Both the position numbers and the translations under genes were made by a program. This document shows positions 52,681 through 63,674 of a stretch of DNA of 64,000 nt, in pieces. Source of the DNA: Sweltsa coloradensis (lineage: Eukaryota; Arthropoda; Insecta; Plecoptera; Chloroperlidae); assembly GCA_024449915.1 (NCBI GenBank), contig JAMZAV010003197.1, positions 1 through 64,000 on the forward strand, in the 5' to 3' direction. The notes beneath the pieces are model-generated. The model was not told where the DNA came from. It saw nothing but the letters and a program-made list of their open reading frames with translations, and made no database searches. The stretch's first letter is position 1; the number at the start of each line of letters is the position of its first letter.

Positions 52681-53440
52681 AAAGAACCCCACAGCGAACT
52701 TCAATTAGGAGTCGAGGATTACGACAGTGACAGGAAGATCAACATCAGACAACGCGTCGATAAATAGTGCGCCATAATTACAAGTTACGTGTGAATAATG
52801 ATGCATATCATTATGATGGGCAATTAGTGAAAGTTAATAAACCAACAATAAAAGTCAACGAACGAAAAGTACAGCGACAATAAACATTGGAAAAAGAGCT
52901 ACATAAGGATAAGTAACATTTTCTCTGACATAACAAGTAATCTTCCCAAATTCTGTCAAAAACCTCTAATTTTAGTAATAGTACATAAGTTAGGAAAAAG
53001 AGCTTTTAGGTAGGAAACCAGCCATTTTTTTAAAATGTATCACCATAACCAAACGCAAAAATATTAACTTTGGGGTTTAAAACGTAAACAACATATTATC
53101 AATTTAAATACAACCTTACAATATCCCACAGTAGCAAACCAATTAGCCTGTAGGTAAAAGATGCTGAAAAGAGCCTAGCCGTCGGCAGTGACAACGGGAG
53201 GACTGAGATACAGCAGAGAAAGAGGTAAATAAAGGTGAAAAAGGATCTTACAAACCTTGTTTATGGTAAATATTCCTGATGGACCTAATTGTCGGTTAGA
53301 TAATTAATTAAGAGAATTAATTACAGTATAAAATTGAAGCTTAGGGCTCCTGTGTGAAACGATTGAGCTAGTTAAAATATTTATGTAAAAGAGTTACAGC
53401 GAGTACCAAAGCCGGGCACAGCAGGGCTGGGACTGTCACA

Positions 53441-53666
53441 ATGTGGCTAACCCAAAGTGTGGGGCATTTTTAGTACCGGCGACCCAGTTTAAAGCAAAAA
53501 TTCTAACATTAAAAGTTGATAGGAAAAAAGAGGGAGCAGACAGGTAGGAGAACCCAGGAGGGAGTTGGATGAGCAGAGCGAAGCGGAGGTAGATGCAGCT
53601 CTGAGAAGTAGAATAATGGAGCTTTTACCTTAATGAGGGGGACACTTATGGCCTAGAGTGGTACAT
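53441..53666. other. Internal region start, primer-binding-site position
   Basis: Directly after the LTR comes ATGTGGCTAACCCAAAGTGT. TGGCTAACCCAAAG could be a tRNA primer-binding site but I cannot name the tRNA. Confidence 0.35.
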
Positions 53667-53995
53667 TGATATGAATGTGAGGAAGAAGTATGCGAAGAAT
53701 TCAGTCGGAAAAACCAAGCTAGGATCGAGAAGATTGAGAAAGAAAGTCAGGATAAGATTGAGAAGGAAAACAGGAGGGGGGAAGCAGAATATCAGATCAG
53801 GATAGATAAGCTGGAGAAAGAAGTCAGGATAGAATTGAAAAGGGAAAACGGGAGAGTGGAGACAGAATATCAAGCCAGGATAGATAAGCTTGAGAAAGAA
53901 AGTCAGGATAGGATGGAGAAGGAAAACAAGAGAATTGTAGCAGAATATCAGGCCAAAATAGATAAGCTTGAGAAAGAAAGACAGGTTTGTGATTG
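53667..53995 (+). pseudogene. Coiled-coil protein fragment with ~28-residue repeats
   Basis: A + strand frame of ~109 codons without its own ATG, running from a TGA at 53667 to a TGA at 53993. It is almost entirely Glu, Lys, Arg, Gln, Asp and Ile/Leu, and repeats units of 'RIDKLEKESQDRMEKEN' and 'EYQAKIDKLEKE' type about three times, a textbook heptad-rich coiled coil. Coiled coils occur in Gag-like proteins of several retroelements, so it may be a gag remnant. In the second unit an A is lost and regained within ~12 bases, restoring the frame. Function unknown. Confidence 0.6.
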
Positions 53996-56900
53996 AGAGG
54001 GGAAAAGAAGAGTTGAATGAGACTGAGTGTCAGGATGTGAATGAGGAAGAAAAAAAAGGGTTCTTCGAGTGTGTAGAGAGTTCGAGGTCGCGTTGATAAG
54101 GAACGTATTGATGAGTTCAGGGGTAAACAGGTTGATCAGTTTAATTGTGGGGCTCGCGTATGCAAATGGGAAAGGGTAAAGAGCTCCCTCTGAGCGTAGT
54201 GAGGATTGAAGCGATAGAGAAAGTGGTATGGAGTTTGAATATGGGGTTTACCTCCTTTGTGCTGCTCTTATATTACTTGTATACAAAGATTAGTGGAGTT
54301 AAAAATGATAAGATTTGGGTTAAAGAGTAAGAGGTGGAAGATAGTAATGGATGAGGTGACTGAAATGTTTGAAAGTAAATGTGTTACAATGAGTAGGTGG
54401 AAGAAAAAGGCTAGACTGGAGGGGAGTATTATGGCCAAGTTTAAAACGAGGCATCTAGGACAGAAACATGGGACGTCTAAAGGGCGCATGAAAAATGAAT
54501 GGAAGGGCAAAAGAGAGAAAACGAAAGTGAAAATGAAGTGTCTATTGTAAACAGTCAACAATGAAAAAAGAATAACTGTCAGTGAGTTTTGTATTATTAA
54601 TTAAGATTGTAGATTAGGACTAGACGTTGCAAGCTGGTATTTAATAATGCAAATAGAAGTGTTTGTATTTGTACTTTAATTGATGAACACGATGATATGT
54701 ATTAGGCAAAGGTTTAAATAGCAAGTGTATGATTTTGAATTTGAGTGATTTGGCGGGTTAGAAGCTATTGATTGGGGCAATGTCCAGAAGAGAGAGGATA
54801 GGTCTGCATTACTGAAGAGGAAAGAATTTTTTTTTGATAAGAATCATGAGACATGAGGATATGATAGAGAGTGAGTTACTATCAAAGATGTAACATCCAT
54901 TGGTAAAGAGATGAGAGATAGTGTTTGAAAATGAGATATAATAGGTTAAATGCCTCGTCAAGTAGGAAGCTGCGTTATTATCAACGAAGTAACATGCCGG
55001 TGATAATAATAGCAATTGTAATAAAAAATGAGATAGTAAAAGGTTCAATGCCTTATCGAGAAATATGGTAAAAGATGTTAGGAGTGTGATGATATAATGT
55101 CTTTAAAGCATGCGTCGGGTATATAAAATCTTTCAAAAATAGGTAGCGATTTTTTTTTATCTAGGAGGGGGTTGTTTTAATTTGTAGTTTTTTAATTTAA
55201 TTACTCGGGTATTATCAACAAGGGGATTTAACAAAGAGTCTAGTGACAGGTGATCAAAGTGTAAGAAACACCATGGCACACTTTGGTGGGGGGTGAAAAT
55301 AAATAAATATGTAAAATTTGGTTGCAATCAAAACGTCAGAATGGGAAGCTAGGTCAGCTGTTTTTCTTTAAAGTAAACTTGCCTTGTATAGGATAAGGGA
55401 TGTTGTTTTTTTTCGTTATTGTGGGTGATGTGTTTTTTGTGTGGAATCTCGCAGAGTAGCCTACCTAGTGTATTGTTTGATCAAAGGATCGCGTATGTTA
55501 TTGATGAAGTCTTGAGGGGGTAGCTGGGGCGTAATTTTTATTCAAGTTTCCAGGTAGAACAGGTAGTCTATCCTGTGTTTTTATTTTTGTAAGCCAGTGC
55601 TCTGTCATAAAGTAGTCTGCTACGTATTTTAAATGTGGGGGTGAAGATAGAGATTGGGTTTACAAACGTTAATGTTTAAAGAAGGCAATAGTCAACAACG
55701 AATCCGGTAAAGAAGGCTAAGTGGGTCAATTAGGTAGTCCAAGCAGGACTGATAAGAAAATAGCGATAGCCGAGGAAAGCGCCAACGTTAATTGGGGAAC
55801 CACATATGTTTTTTTATGGCTCTTATCTAGGGTGGCATCAAAATCAATAGGCAAACCAGCGTCTAGAGTGTTGTAAATATAAAGATTGTTTAAGCTCACT
55901 GATCAGTATAAATGTAAATTTTGTTTGTAAGTGGGAGAGGCCGAAGCCGCCATCCACCATTTTTAATATTAATTGTAATTTTAATGAAAATTGCACCGAA
56001 AGGGCTAATTTCCAAACAGAACCCTGACGAATAATTGAATAATTTGTGAGAGGAAAACAGTTTATCGGTATAGTAAGTTTCCCAGGAAAACGGTATTCAG
56101 AGTAGGGGTTCAGGTATTGTTAAAATCACTCAATGTATCGAAGCTTTTCCACCAAGGTTTGTAAGAAATCTTTAACATTTTTTGAAGGACCTCTAATTGT
56201 GAAACAGCTGGTCGGCTTATATCTACAGACTAGCTTCTGTGGAAGGGGTGGGCCAAGGGTGTATATAATGTAAAAAATTTGAAAACCCCACAATACCATG
56301 TAAGCACCACTCTAGAAACAAGGAAACTGAGGTATTACCTCATAAATGACTGTAAATAAATGAGAGGAAGTGAGGATGTTGTGGATCACTATGAATTGTT
56401 TTAGATTCATAGACGAGACTCTTCACTTTCTCGACACTGTTTTTTTATGTTATATATTTTTGTTTTTTGTGAAAGCAATAGATTAGGTAAGAAACAGGGC
56501 CATTAAGAAGGAATAAAGGTCCCAGATAAATGTGTGTTTAGAAAATAATAATTTGTTTTTTACAAAAATTGCAACAAAAGTGCAACTTTTTAATAGAAGA
56601 GTAGGTGAAAAGGAACTGAAGAGGTACGAGAAGGAACCACTAGGGGAGTCCAGCTCGAATAGAAACTTGGTTATCTAGGATTGAAAATATTCAATAGTGT
56701 GATTTGGGGTCGATAAGTGGTTAGTTTGGATGTAGTATACAGATTGATTCCACATTAATTCATGCCAGCCCTTGAGAAGATAGAGGCTTTGCCGGTGTAA
56801 AAATAATTAATTTCGTGGTCCCCCCTTGAGCATCTCTGAACAGGTAGTTAGATATGGCATTAGTGAAGAGACGGTATGTCTAATCTCATTCCAGTCGGCG

Positions 56901-57723
56901 ACCGGGAGGGCATGGTGACCCTACCCCCTGCTGTTTCACCCCTTTTTTTCGTATTAGCATACCTTCATAGTAACTTTGCAATCAATTAGTTGTCACGAGT
57001 AGAGGGCTGATCATATGACGTTTTTCTTGTATTCAGGAAAGTTTCTGCAGTACTCAGCGACATGAAGAGAGAGAATAGAATGAGGAGTTAATTCGTATCA
57101 ATTGCTTCAATTGTTGTCAATCGTTATTTAGGAAAAAGTTCAAAACAGGGTGTAAGTAGGAAGTAAAGAAGGACCTCAGTGGGGAACGATTACGCTAATC
57201 TTGAAAATCATCACCCCACCTTCATGGTGGAGGGGGGATAGAAACATGAATGAATGTGCTGGAGAGTGAGAAGAGAAGGCACCAAGCGTGGCTGGGCGGA
57301 AAAAACACCAGCTGAGGAAGGGGTTCTTCCTGTCTACCAGCAAAACAAAGGGAAAAGCGAAAGTGGTTGACCTTGCCTGTGAAAGAAATAGTGGATGAAT
57401 GGGAAACTGAATGCGGAAGGGTTGTATTATTACGGAAGTAAATAAACGTGATGCAATACCTAACCATTGTCCAAACCCATAGGTCATAGCACTCAGATGT
57501 CAGCTGCATTCATTCAAGTTTAGTTAGAATAATTAGTAGTTAGGACTTTTAAAAAAAAAAGTTAATGAAATATTAAGTTTTATTTCTTTGTCTTTTAATT
57601 CAACATTACATCAAGGACTTAGAAGATTTTTTAAAATTTTAAATTTTTGAATTCATTATGGAAATCGATAGGTGATGGATTAATTTTAAAATAATTCTGT
57701 TTTTCAATGAATCGAAGGGGTAT
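53996..57723. other. Internal region of the long-LTR element, no known domains
   Basis: Has a lysine/arginine-rich 97-codon + strand frame at 54257-54550 and a 103-codon minus frame at 57176-57487, neither recognisable. Just before the right LTR, GAATCGAAGGGGTAT (57711) is the likely polypurine tract. Confidence 0.45.
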
Positions 57724-59959
57724 TGTCAGGGTTGGAGCTGCCTACCGACTCCATATCGATAAATTCGGGTAATAAAATCATTTGGGATACTAACGTATTA
57801 GAGGATAGCTCTTTCCATATCAACTTAGGGATAGCTCATTTGCATACTAACGTATTAGAGGGTAGCTCATTTCCATATCAACTTAGGGATAGCTCATTTG
57901 CATACTAACGTATTAGAGGGTAGCTCATTTCCATATCAACTTAGGGATAGCTCTTCTGCATTTCAACCGTTTGATTGAATATTAATATTGATTAATAATA
58001 ATCAATCACCAATGAGTATATGGGCCTAGAGACCGAGTTACAGGTGTTAGATGCCTTCAAGGGTTATAGAATCTGGAGAAGCTTGTTCCGCGAGGGAATA
58101 GGCAGTCAGGCGTACTGTGTAGGAGTAGATAATTGGTCTTCACAGTGACAGGTGAAAGGAAACCGAATTCACAACCCCGCCATCCGTCTCGAATTTTAGC
58201 TAGCGAAGTCTTGCATTTGGACCTCCAAATGCCAGGTCGACGAGACACATTAGTGTGCATGGGCAAAAAACAAGTTAAAAAACCCAATCTAAACTCAGTT
58301 TTTTGGTACAGTGATGTGTCCAGTAACAAAAAAACTAGTCTGGTCCAGATAGGGGGGGAACTTGGCTTCAGGCCAGAAGGTCCTAAGTCCCACTGTTAAA
58401 AGCATTGAGAGAAAATATCAAGTTGCACAGCACAGAGTAGATGTCGTTTGGATTTGAAAAAAAACTAGATACGTCACAAGAGTGGGGGTGAAAACAGAGA
58501 GAAGTTGCAGCGCCATGCGCTTACAACAAGACAGTTGGGTTGAAGCAAGTTAGAGTTTGTAGGTGGGTTGTGAGTAGGTGTGGAGAGTTGGTGTCGGGGG
58601 AGGACAAAGAGTTCCTAAGTAGGGGCAACCGGCCTGTCATATAAACAGGATGGAGTCGGTAGCATAATTTTTAGGGGGCACTTTTTGAAAGACGGGACAT
58701 AAGTTGTTTACGTTGTGAAGGTAATAAAGAAGTTTCTTGATGTATAATGAGTGAAATATCAATTTTGATTGTGTAAACATAATACGTGGGCTAATCTTTA
58801 AAAAGCAAGTGTGAAGAGTGTGTCAAATCTAACAAATGTAATTAACCGGGAAGAAAAACATAAAGTTAGAGATACTGAAGAAAATTCAATCATCTGTAAT
58901 CAATCGTTCATCAACGCGTCAACCGCGAGTGACTATTGTCCAAAGTACGTAACGTCGTGATACCGCGAGTGGGGCCGTTGCCTAATCGTGCGATAACCCT
59001 CCGAGCTACCGCGAAGACAGCGAGTTCATCCGATACATCGTGTTTAGAGCAAAGCTAAACAGACAAAATCTTAATTACCAATAAACAATCATAATATCAT
59101 CGTTACATCGTGTTTTAGAAGCAAATCTAAACAGACAAGAATCTTTTATTACCAATAAAAAAATCATAATATAAACCGTTACATCTGTTTAGAGGGAAAT
59201 CTAAACAGCCAAGAACCCCACAGCGAATTCAATTAGGAGTCGAGGATTACGACAGTGACAGGAAGATCAACATCAAACAACGGTCGATAAATAGTGCGCC
59301 ATAATTACAAGTTTACGTGTGAATATGATGCATATCATTATGATGGGGAATTAGTGAAAGTTAAAAAACCAACAATAAAAATCAACGGAACGAAAAGTAC
59401 AGCGACAATAAACATTTTGGGTAAGAGCTACATAAGGATAAGTACATGTCTCTGACATCACAAGTAATCTTACCAATTCTGTCAAAAACCTCTAATTTTA
59501 GTAATGTACATAAGTTAGGACAAAGAGCTCTTAGGTAGGAAACCAGCCATGTTTTAATGTATCACCATAACCAAACGCAAAAATATTAACTTTGAGGTTT
59601 CAAACGTAAACAACATATTATCATTTTAAATAGCAACCTTACAATATCCCACAGTAGCTACCAATTAGCCTGTAGGTATAGATGCTGACAAGGAGCCTAG
59701 CCGTCGGCAGTGACAACGGGAGGACTGAGATACAGCAGAGAAAGAGGTAAATAAAGGTGATAAAGGATCTTACAAACCTTGTTTATGTAAATATTCCTGA
59801 TGACCTAATTGTCGGTTAGATAATTAATTAAGAGAATTAATTACAGTATAAAATTGAAGCTTAGGGCTCCTGTGTGAAACGATTGAGCTAGTTAAAATAT
59901 TTATGTAAAAGAGTTACAGCGAGTACCAAAGCCGGGCACAGCAGGGCTCGACTGTCACA
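57724..59959 (+). repeat. Long terminal repeat, right (2236 bp)
   Basis: Same organisation as the left LTR, with octamer-bearing 58-bp units at ~57775-57950. Ends ACTGTCACA directly before the satellite sequence GTCACATGAATATATACACA. Confidence 0.9.
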
Positions 59960-60079
59960 GTCACATGAATATATACACAAATAAATAACATAATGACGAA
60001 ACGTATCGGCGTGAACAGCCTTGTTCTGTTGAGAGAGTAACTGATTAAGTAAATGACTATAATATTTACAAATACGTAC
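59960..60079. repeat. Satellite monomer, resumed after LTR element
   Basis: GTCACATGAATATATACACA to AATATTTACAAATACGTAC, the 3' half of a monomer, ending at a SINE-A insertion. Confidence 0.9.
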
Positions 60080-60457
60080 CCCCCGTCTGGGCCCGAGGTA
60101 GAATTGGCCCAGAGCATTTCTCTGATAATCGTAAAAGGCGATTCAAGAGAAAATGTCCACCTCGCAAACATCAGCTAGAAAGAGCGGAGTATCTTACTCC
60201 CCGAAACTAGAGGCGAGCTCTGGCAATCGTCGTCGGGGACCTTGTCCCCTTCCCTTGACGACCCCCCGGCGACGAGGACAATGACACAACGAACGATGAC
60301 AAAGACGATGACGACCGCGACGTGAGAAACCCCCCTTCCTCCCTTACCCGTAGCTGGTTCTGACTAGCATGGGCTTCTCCTCCCCATATCCCTTAGGCTA
60401 GAGTGGTGCATTATGACCTAACGGTTGACGTGTCCTTAATCCAAAATTAACAAAAAA
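60080..60457 (+). mobile_element. SINE-A inserted in a satellite monomer (boundary-defining copy)
   Basis: Because the satellite monomer is known from the array, the insert can be cut out exactly. It starts CCCCCGTCTGGGCCCGAGGT and ends GTCCTTAATCCAAAATTAAC plus a run of A. The flanks ACAAATACGTAC and AAAATGTAC look like a ~9-base target duplication with a mismatch. This gives a SINE-A length of ~370 bp plus A-tail, with the LINE-like sequence as its true 3' end. Confidence 0.85.
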
Positions 60458-60650
60458 AAATGTACAAGAGGCGCTGTTGCTTGTGGAGTGGGGAAGGTGA
60501 CAATGAGGAAGGTGGTCGGGGGATAGGCGGGATGGTAAAGGGAGAGAACGTTCTTATAACTTTATTTGAGGCGTGTATTTACCGAAATAAAAATGAGATG
60601 TCAGGAACATACAAACAATCCAACCTGGATCTGTCCGGCTTGTGGCGATG
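60458..60650. repeat. Satellite-related dispersed repeat
   Basis: Continues the monomer (TGTACAAGAGGCGCTGTTGC) but after GTGGAGTGGGGAAGGT leaves it for GAGAACGTTCTTATAACTTT ... TTTGAGGCGTGTATTTACCG. The same sequence is at 63815-64000. The satellite may have arisen from part of this longer repeat. Confidence 0.65.
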
Positions 60651-60869
60651 CTGAGTGCACCGAAGCTAGTGAACATTTTCTATCGTCTACTCTTCTTCAA
60701 TCAAGGAATGTGAAATAAGGTTAATTACTTCTATGAAGATTTGCACTTCATCTATTAACAAGGTACTTCCCGGAAGGAATTGAGCACAAAACATAGCTCA
60801 CGGGTCTGATTGCCAAACGAACAGAGCCAGAAGACTCAAATAAATTTAGAATTTTAATTTAATTACGTG
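60651..60869. other. Unassigned stretch
   Basis: No feature recognised. Confidence 0.4.
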
Positions 60870-61105
60870 CGCAATTCTTATTCAAAGTAATATTTTAAAA
60901 ATTATTTCACTACTTAATTCGTCAATTTTAATGTTGAATAATTAGTTTTTATTTTGTTAGTTCTATCACCACTATAATTTTATTTTCTTTTATAAACAAA
61001 GTAAACAATATATTCATCACAAACCATAAACTCATTTCATTAACTTTCAATATCCCAAGCGGCGGACACAACCGGTTGAGGCGACCTAGTATCTCACGTT
61101 GTCTT
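60870..61105 (+). repeat. LINE-T 3' end, diverged
   Basis: UTR with AACAATATATTCATCACAAA, then CAAGCGGCGGACACAACCGG and TGAGGCGACCTAGTATCTCA. Confidence 0.65.
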
Positions 61106-61250
61106 TGAATTTCATCGCTTCTATTATTAGTAAATAAATTTATAGCTTGTTCTGTGCTTCTCGACTTTTCAACTTTTAGTACCATTGCCATTGAATGTGT
61201 TCACATTCCGAATTTTACAAAAGTTCATTTTTGATCATATTTTACGCATG

Positions 61251-61440
61251 TCAGTAGTAAGAGGGGAGTATAATACTCCCAGAAACTAGAGGCGAGCTCT
61301 GAAAATCGTCGTTGGGGACACCTCCCTCTTCCCTTGACTACCAGTCCGACGACGATGACAGAACGAACGATGACAAAGACGAGTACGATCGCGACGTGAG
61401 AAACCCCCTTTCAACTCTTACCCGTGGCTGGTTCTGACCA
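61251..61440 (+). repeat. SINE-A fragment, truncated at both ends
   Basis: TCAGTAGTAAGAGGGGAGTA to TGGCTGGTTCTGACCA. Its 3' part is replaced by the head of the next SINE-A. Confidence 0.75.
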
Positions 61441-61806
61441 CCCCCGTCTAGGCCCGGGGTAGAATTGGCCCAGAGCATGGCTCTGCTAATCGTAAAAGGC
61501 GATTCAAGAGAAAAAGTCCACCTCGCAATCATCAGCTAGTAAGAGCGGAGTATCTTACTCCCCAAACTAGAGGCGAGCTCTGGCAATCGTCGTCGGGGAC
61601 CTTGCCCCCTTCCCTTGACGACCCCCCGGCGACGACGACAATGACACTACGAACGATGACAAAGACGATGACCCACCGTGACGTGAGAAACCCCTTTCCC
61701 CCCCTTACCTGTGGCTGGTTCTGACCAGCATAGGCCCCTCCTCCGACCTAGGTTAGAGAGGTGCATTTTGACCTAACGGTTGACGCGTCCTTAATCCAAA
61801 TAAACC
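61441..61806 (+). repeat. SINE-A copy, full length
   Basis: CCCCCGTCTAGGCCCGGGGT to TCCTTAATCCAAATAAACC. Confidence 0.85.
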
Positions 61807-62189
61807 AAAAGTTTGTATGCTGTATAGTGCATTGTTGATTGTTATTGTCTCCATCTATCACCACTCATAATTTCATCTCATGCGGCATAATTTTATTTAG
61901 ATTTACAATGACATCAATGTTAATGAAGTATTGACGTAGTGATGACATTTCTTACGTTTAATAACCTTTTAAAACATACGATCAAACGACTACGGTCACC
62001 ATGCAAGCTGTCATGTATCATCCATAGAATTGTCACAATTTAATTATAATTTTTACTGATATTTATATTCAGTAGACTTCTATCAAGAACATATTATCGT
62101 CTCAGCTTAAATTGCAAACGTATAATGCCCCTCGTACGTTTCAACGTTTACACAGAACGTTATCAACGTTTACGTCACTCACGGTACCG
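61807..62189. other. Unassigned AT-rich stretch
   Basis: No feature recognised. Confidence 0.4.
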
Positions 62190-62375
62190 CGGTGGCTCGT
62201 ACGATTAGGGTGCTGGTCCCAAGTGTTAGCACGACGAGGACGTGGGTTCGATCCCGCACGAGGCATGTTCTTTGTAACCGTCCTTTATCGTCATCTATCA
62301 ACACTATCTTCTCGAATAGCCTTAGTGCATTAATATGAGGCGTTAAGCAACAGAAATCATCATCACAATTAACGC
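62190..62375 (+). mobile_element. SINE-C (tRNA-Leu-like), + copy
   Basis: The head has GGTGGCTCGTACGATTAGGG, a GTGCTGGTCCCAAGTG arm, GAGGACGTGGGTTCGATCCC (perfect B box) and a long variable region, as in class II tRNAs. The body CGTCCTTTATCGTCATCTAT and TCTCGAATAGCCTTAGTGCA is shared with the inverted copy at 62950-63140. Confidence 0.75.
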
Positions 62376-62584
62376 AACACTATCAATAAAATGTATATTA
62401 TGCTGATAACTATATTATTATATTTTATTAAATATTTATATTTAACTCTCTTATTTAACTCTTTACCCCAAAAAGTATGAAATGTTTTATATATTGTCTA
62501 TGTTAGTCTATATTGTATAAATATTTTATGGATATATAACTTAAATATTATAATGGTTAGATTGCAATCACATTATTTAATGCA

Positions 62585-62680
62585 TGATACGAGATTCGAA
62601 CTCCGGTTATATGGTTCCCGATCACTAAGGTTTGTACGCAGTGAGAGTATTGCATCCACCACTGCATTGTGCATTCAACC
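62585..62680 (-). repeat. tRNA-like sequence between the SINE-C pair
   Basis: The minus strand has CAGTGGTGGATGCAATACTC and GGAGTTCGAATCTCG (B box). The arms between are not clear. Weak. Confidence 0.35.
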
Positions 62681-62949
62681 GGGCGTAGTGCATCATGTGA
62701 CCACTGATGCACCGGCAAGGAGGCTTTGTAACCTCAGTCACGGACCTTCCACGGTCGAGGGAGGTCGCGGGAGTGCAGCTAGATTTATCGCGACAATATA
62801 CTGAATAATACGACATTTTTGCTGTGGTGCTTACGTGATGTGCTCTGCTAGTATGCGTGCAGCTAGGGTTATCGTGATTCGCTACAGTTTTTAAAGTTAT
62901 ATCGTGTGTTTTTGTCGTATGTGAAGCTAGGGTTAGACTGACGATTTAT

Positions 62950-63140
62950 AGATTGATGATTTCTGTTTCCTTAAAGTTTTCTTTTTAATGCACTAAAGGC
63001 TATTCGAGAGGGATGAGTGGTAATAGATGAATGAAGGACGATAACTAAAAAAAACCTAATGCGTGTGCGGGATTCGAACCCACGTCCTCGTAGAGTCATG
63101 CGCTTGAGACCAGCGCCCTTATCACATGTGCCGCCGCGGA
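62950..63140 (-). mobile_element. SINE-C (tRNA-Leu-like), inverted copy
   Basis: The minus-strand head has GGCACATGTGATAAGGGCGC, GCTGGTCTCAAGCGC (CAA in the anticodon position) and GAGGACGTGGGTTCGAATCC. The body matches the + copy through CTCTCGAATAGCC and AACAGAAATCATCA. The two copies face away from each other across ~570 bp. Confidence 0.8.
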
Positions 63141-63340
63141 CGACATTATAGTCTGGTTGTGAATGTTATGTGCTATGGAAATGGACTAGACAATGATCGA
63201 TTGACTTTAAAAGGTAAGTTTCAAAAATATGGTGTTGAATGGGCGGGGTGAGGGGGGACAGAATTTGGAGCTTGTAACAATACATGAAACCGTGTGGGTG
63301 CTATGGTGGGGGGCAGGGGGGATCATCATAGAAACGTGGT

Positions 63341-63668
63341 CCCCCGTCTGGGCCCGGGGTAGAATTAGCCCAGAGCATGGATCTGCTAATCGTACAAGGC
63401 GATTCAAGAGAACAAGTCCACCCCGAAAAACATCAGCTTGTAAAAAGCGGGAGTATTTTACTCCCGGACCTAGAGGCGAGCTCTGGCAATCGTCGCCGAG
63501 GACACCTCCCCCCCCCCTTGACGATCTTCCCGACGACTATGACAATGACACAACGAACGATGACAAAGGACGATGACGACCGCGACGTGAGAAACCCACC
63601 TTCCTCCCCTTACCCGTGGCTGGTTCTGACCAGCATGGCCCCTCCTTCCCCCCCCCACCCCCCCTTAG
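63341..63668 (+). repeat. SINE-A copy, 3'-truncated
   Basis: CCCCGTCTGGGCCCGGGGTA through the body and poly-C run to CCCTTAGGCGAAAG, where the LINE-like tail is lost. Confidence 0.8.
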
Positions 63669-63674
63669 GCGAAA

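Larger units (their letters stand above)
51209..53440 (+). repeat. Long terminal repeat, left (2232 bp)
   Basis: Near its start are TATATAAAT (51248) and three 58-bp tandem units (51261-51435), each with ATTTGCAT, then GCTCATTTCCATATCAACTT. Near 52498-52680 there is a second tandem repeat of ~77 bp (GTGTTTAGAGGCAAAGCTAA type) in 2.5 units. It differs from the right LTR mostly by one-base indels. Confidence 0.9.
51209..59959. mobile_element. 8.75-kb LTR element with 2.23-kb LTRs and no recognisable pol
   Basis: Direct repeats 51209-53440 and 57724-59959 begin TGTC(A)GGGTT and end ACTGTCACA. They are flanked by GTCA and inserted in a satellite monomer. The internal 4.28 kb shows no protease, RT or integrase motif in any frame I read. 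The only protein-like piece is a coiled-coil segment at 53667-53995. This matches a non-autonomous large retrotransposon derivative (LARD-like) or an autonomous element whose coding region has decayed. Orientation is not certain. The coiled-coil frame suggests +. Confidence 0.85.

Noticed and set aside
54145..54550. Basic 61- and 97-codon frames as a nucleocapsid gene
   Set aside because: Lysine-rich but without a zinc knuckle or other motif. They could be chance in AG-rich DNA.
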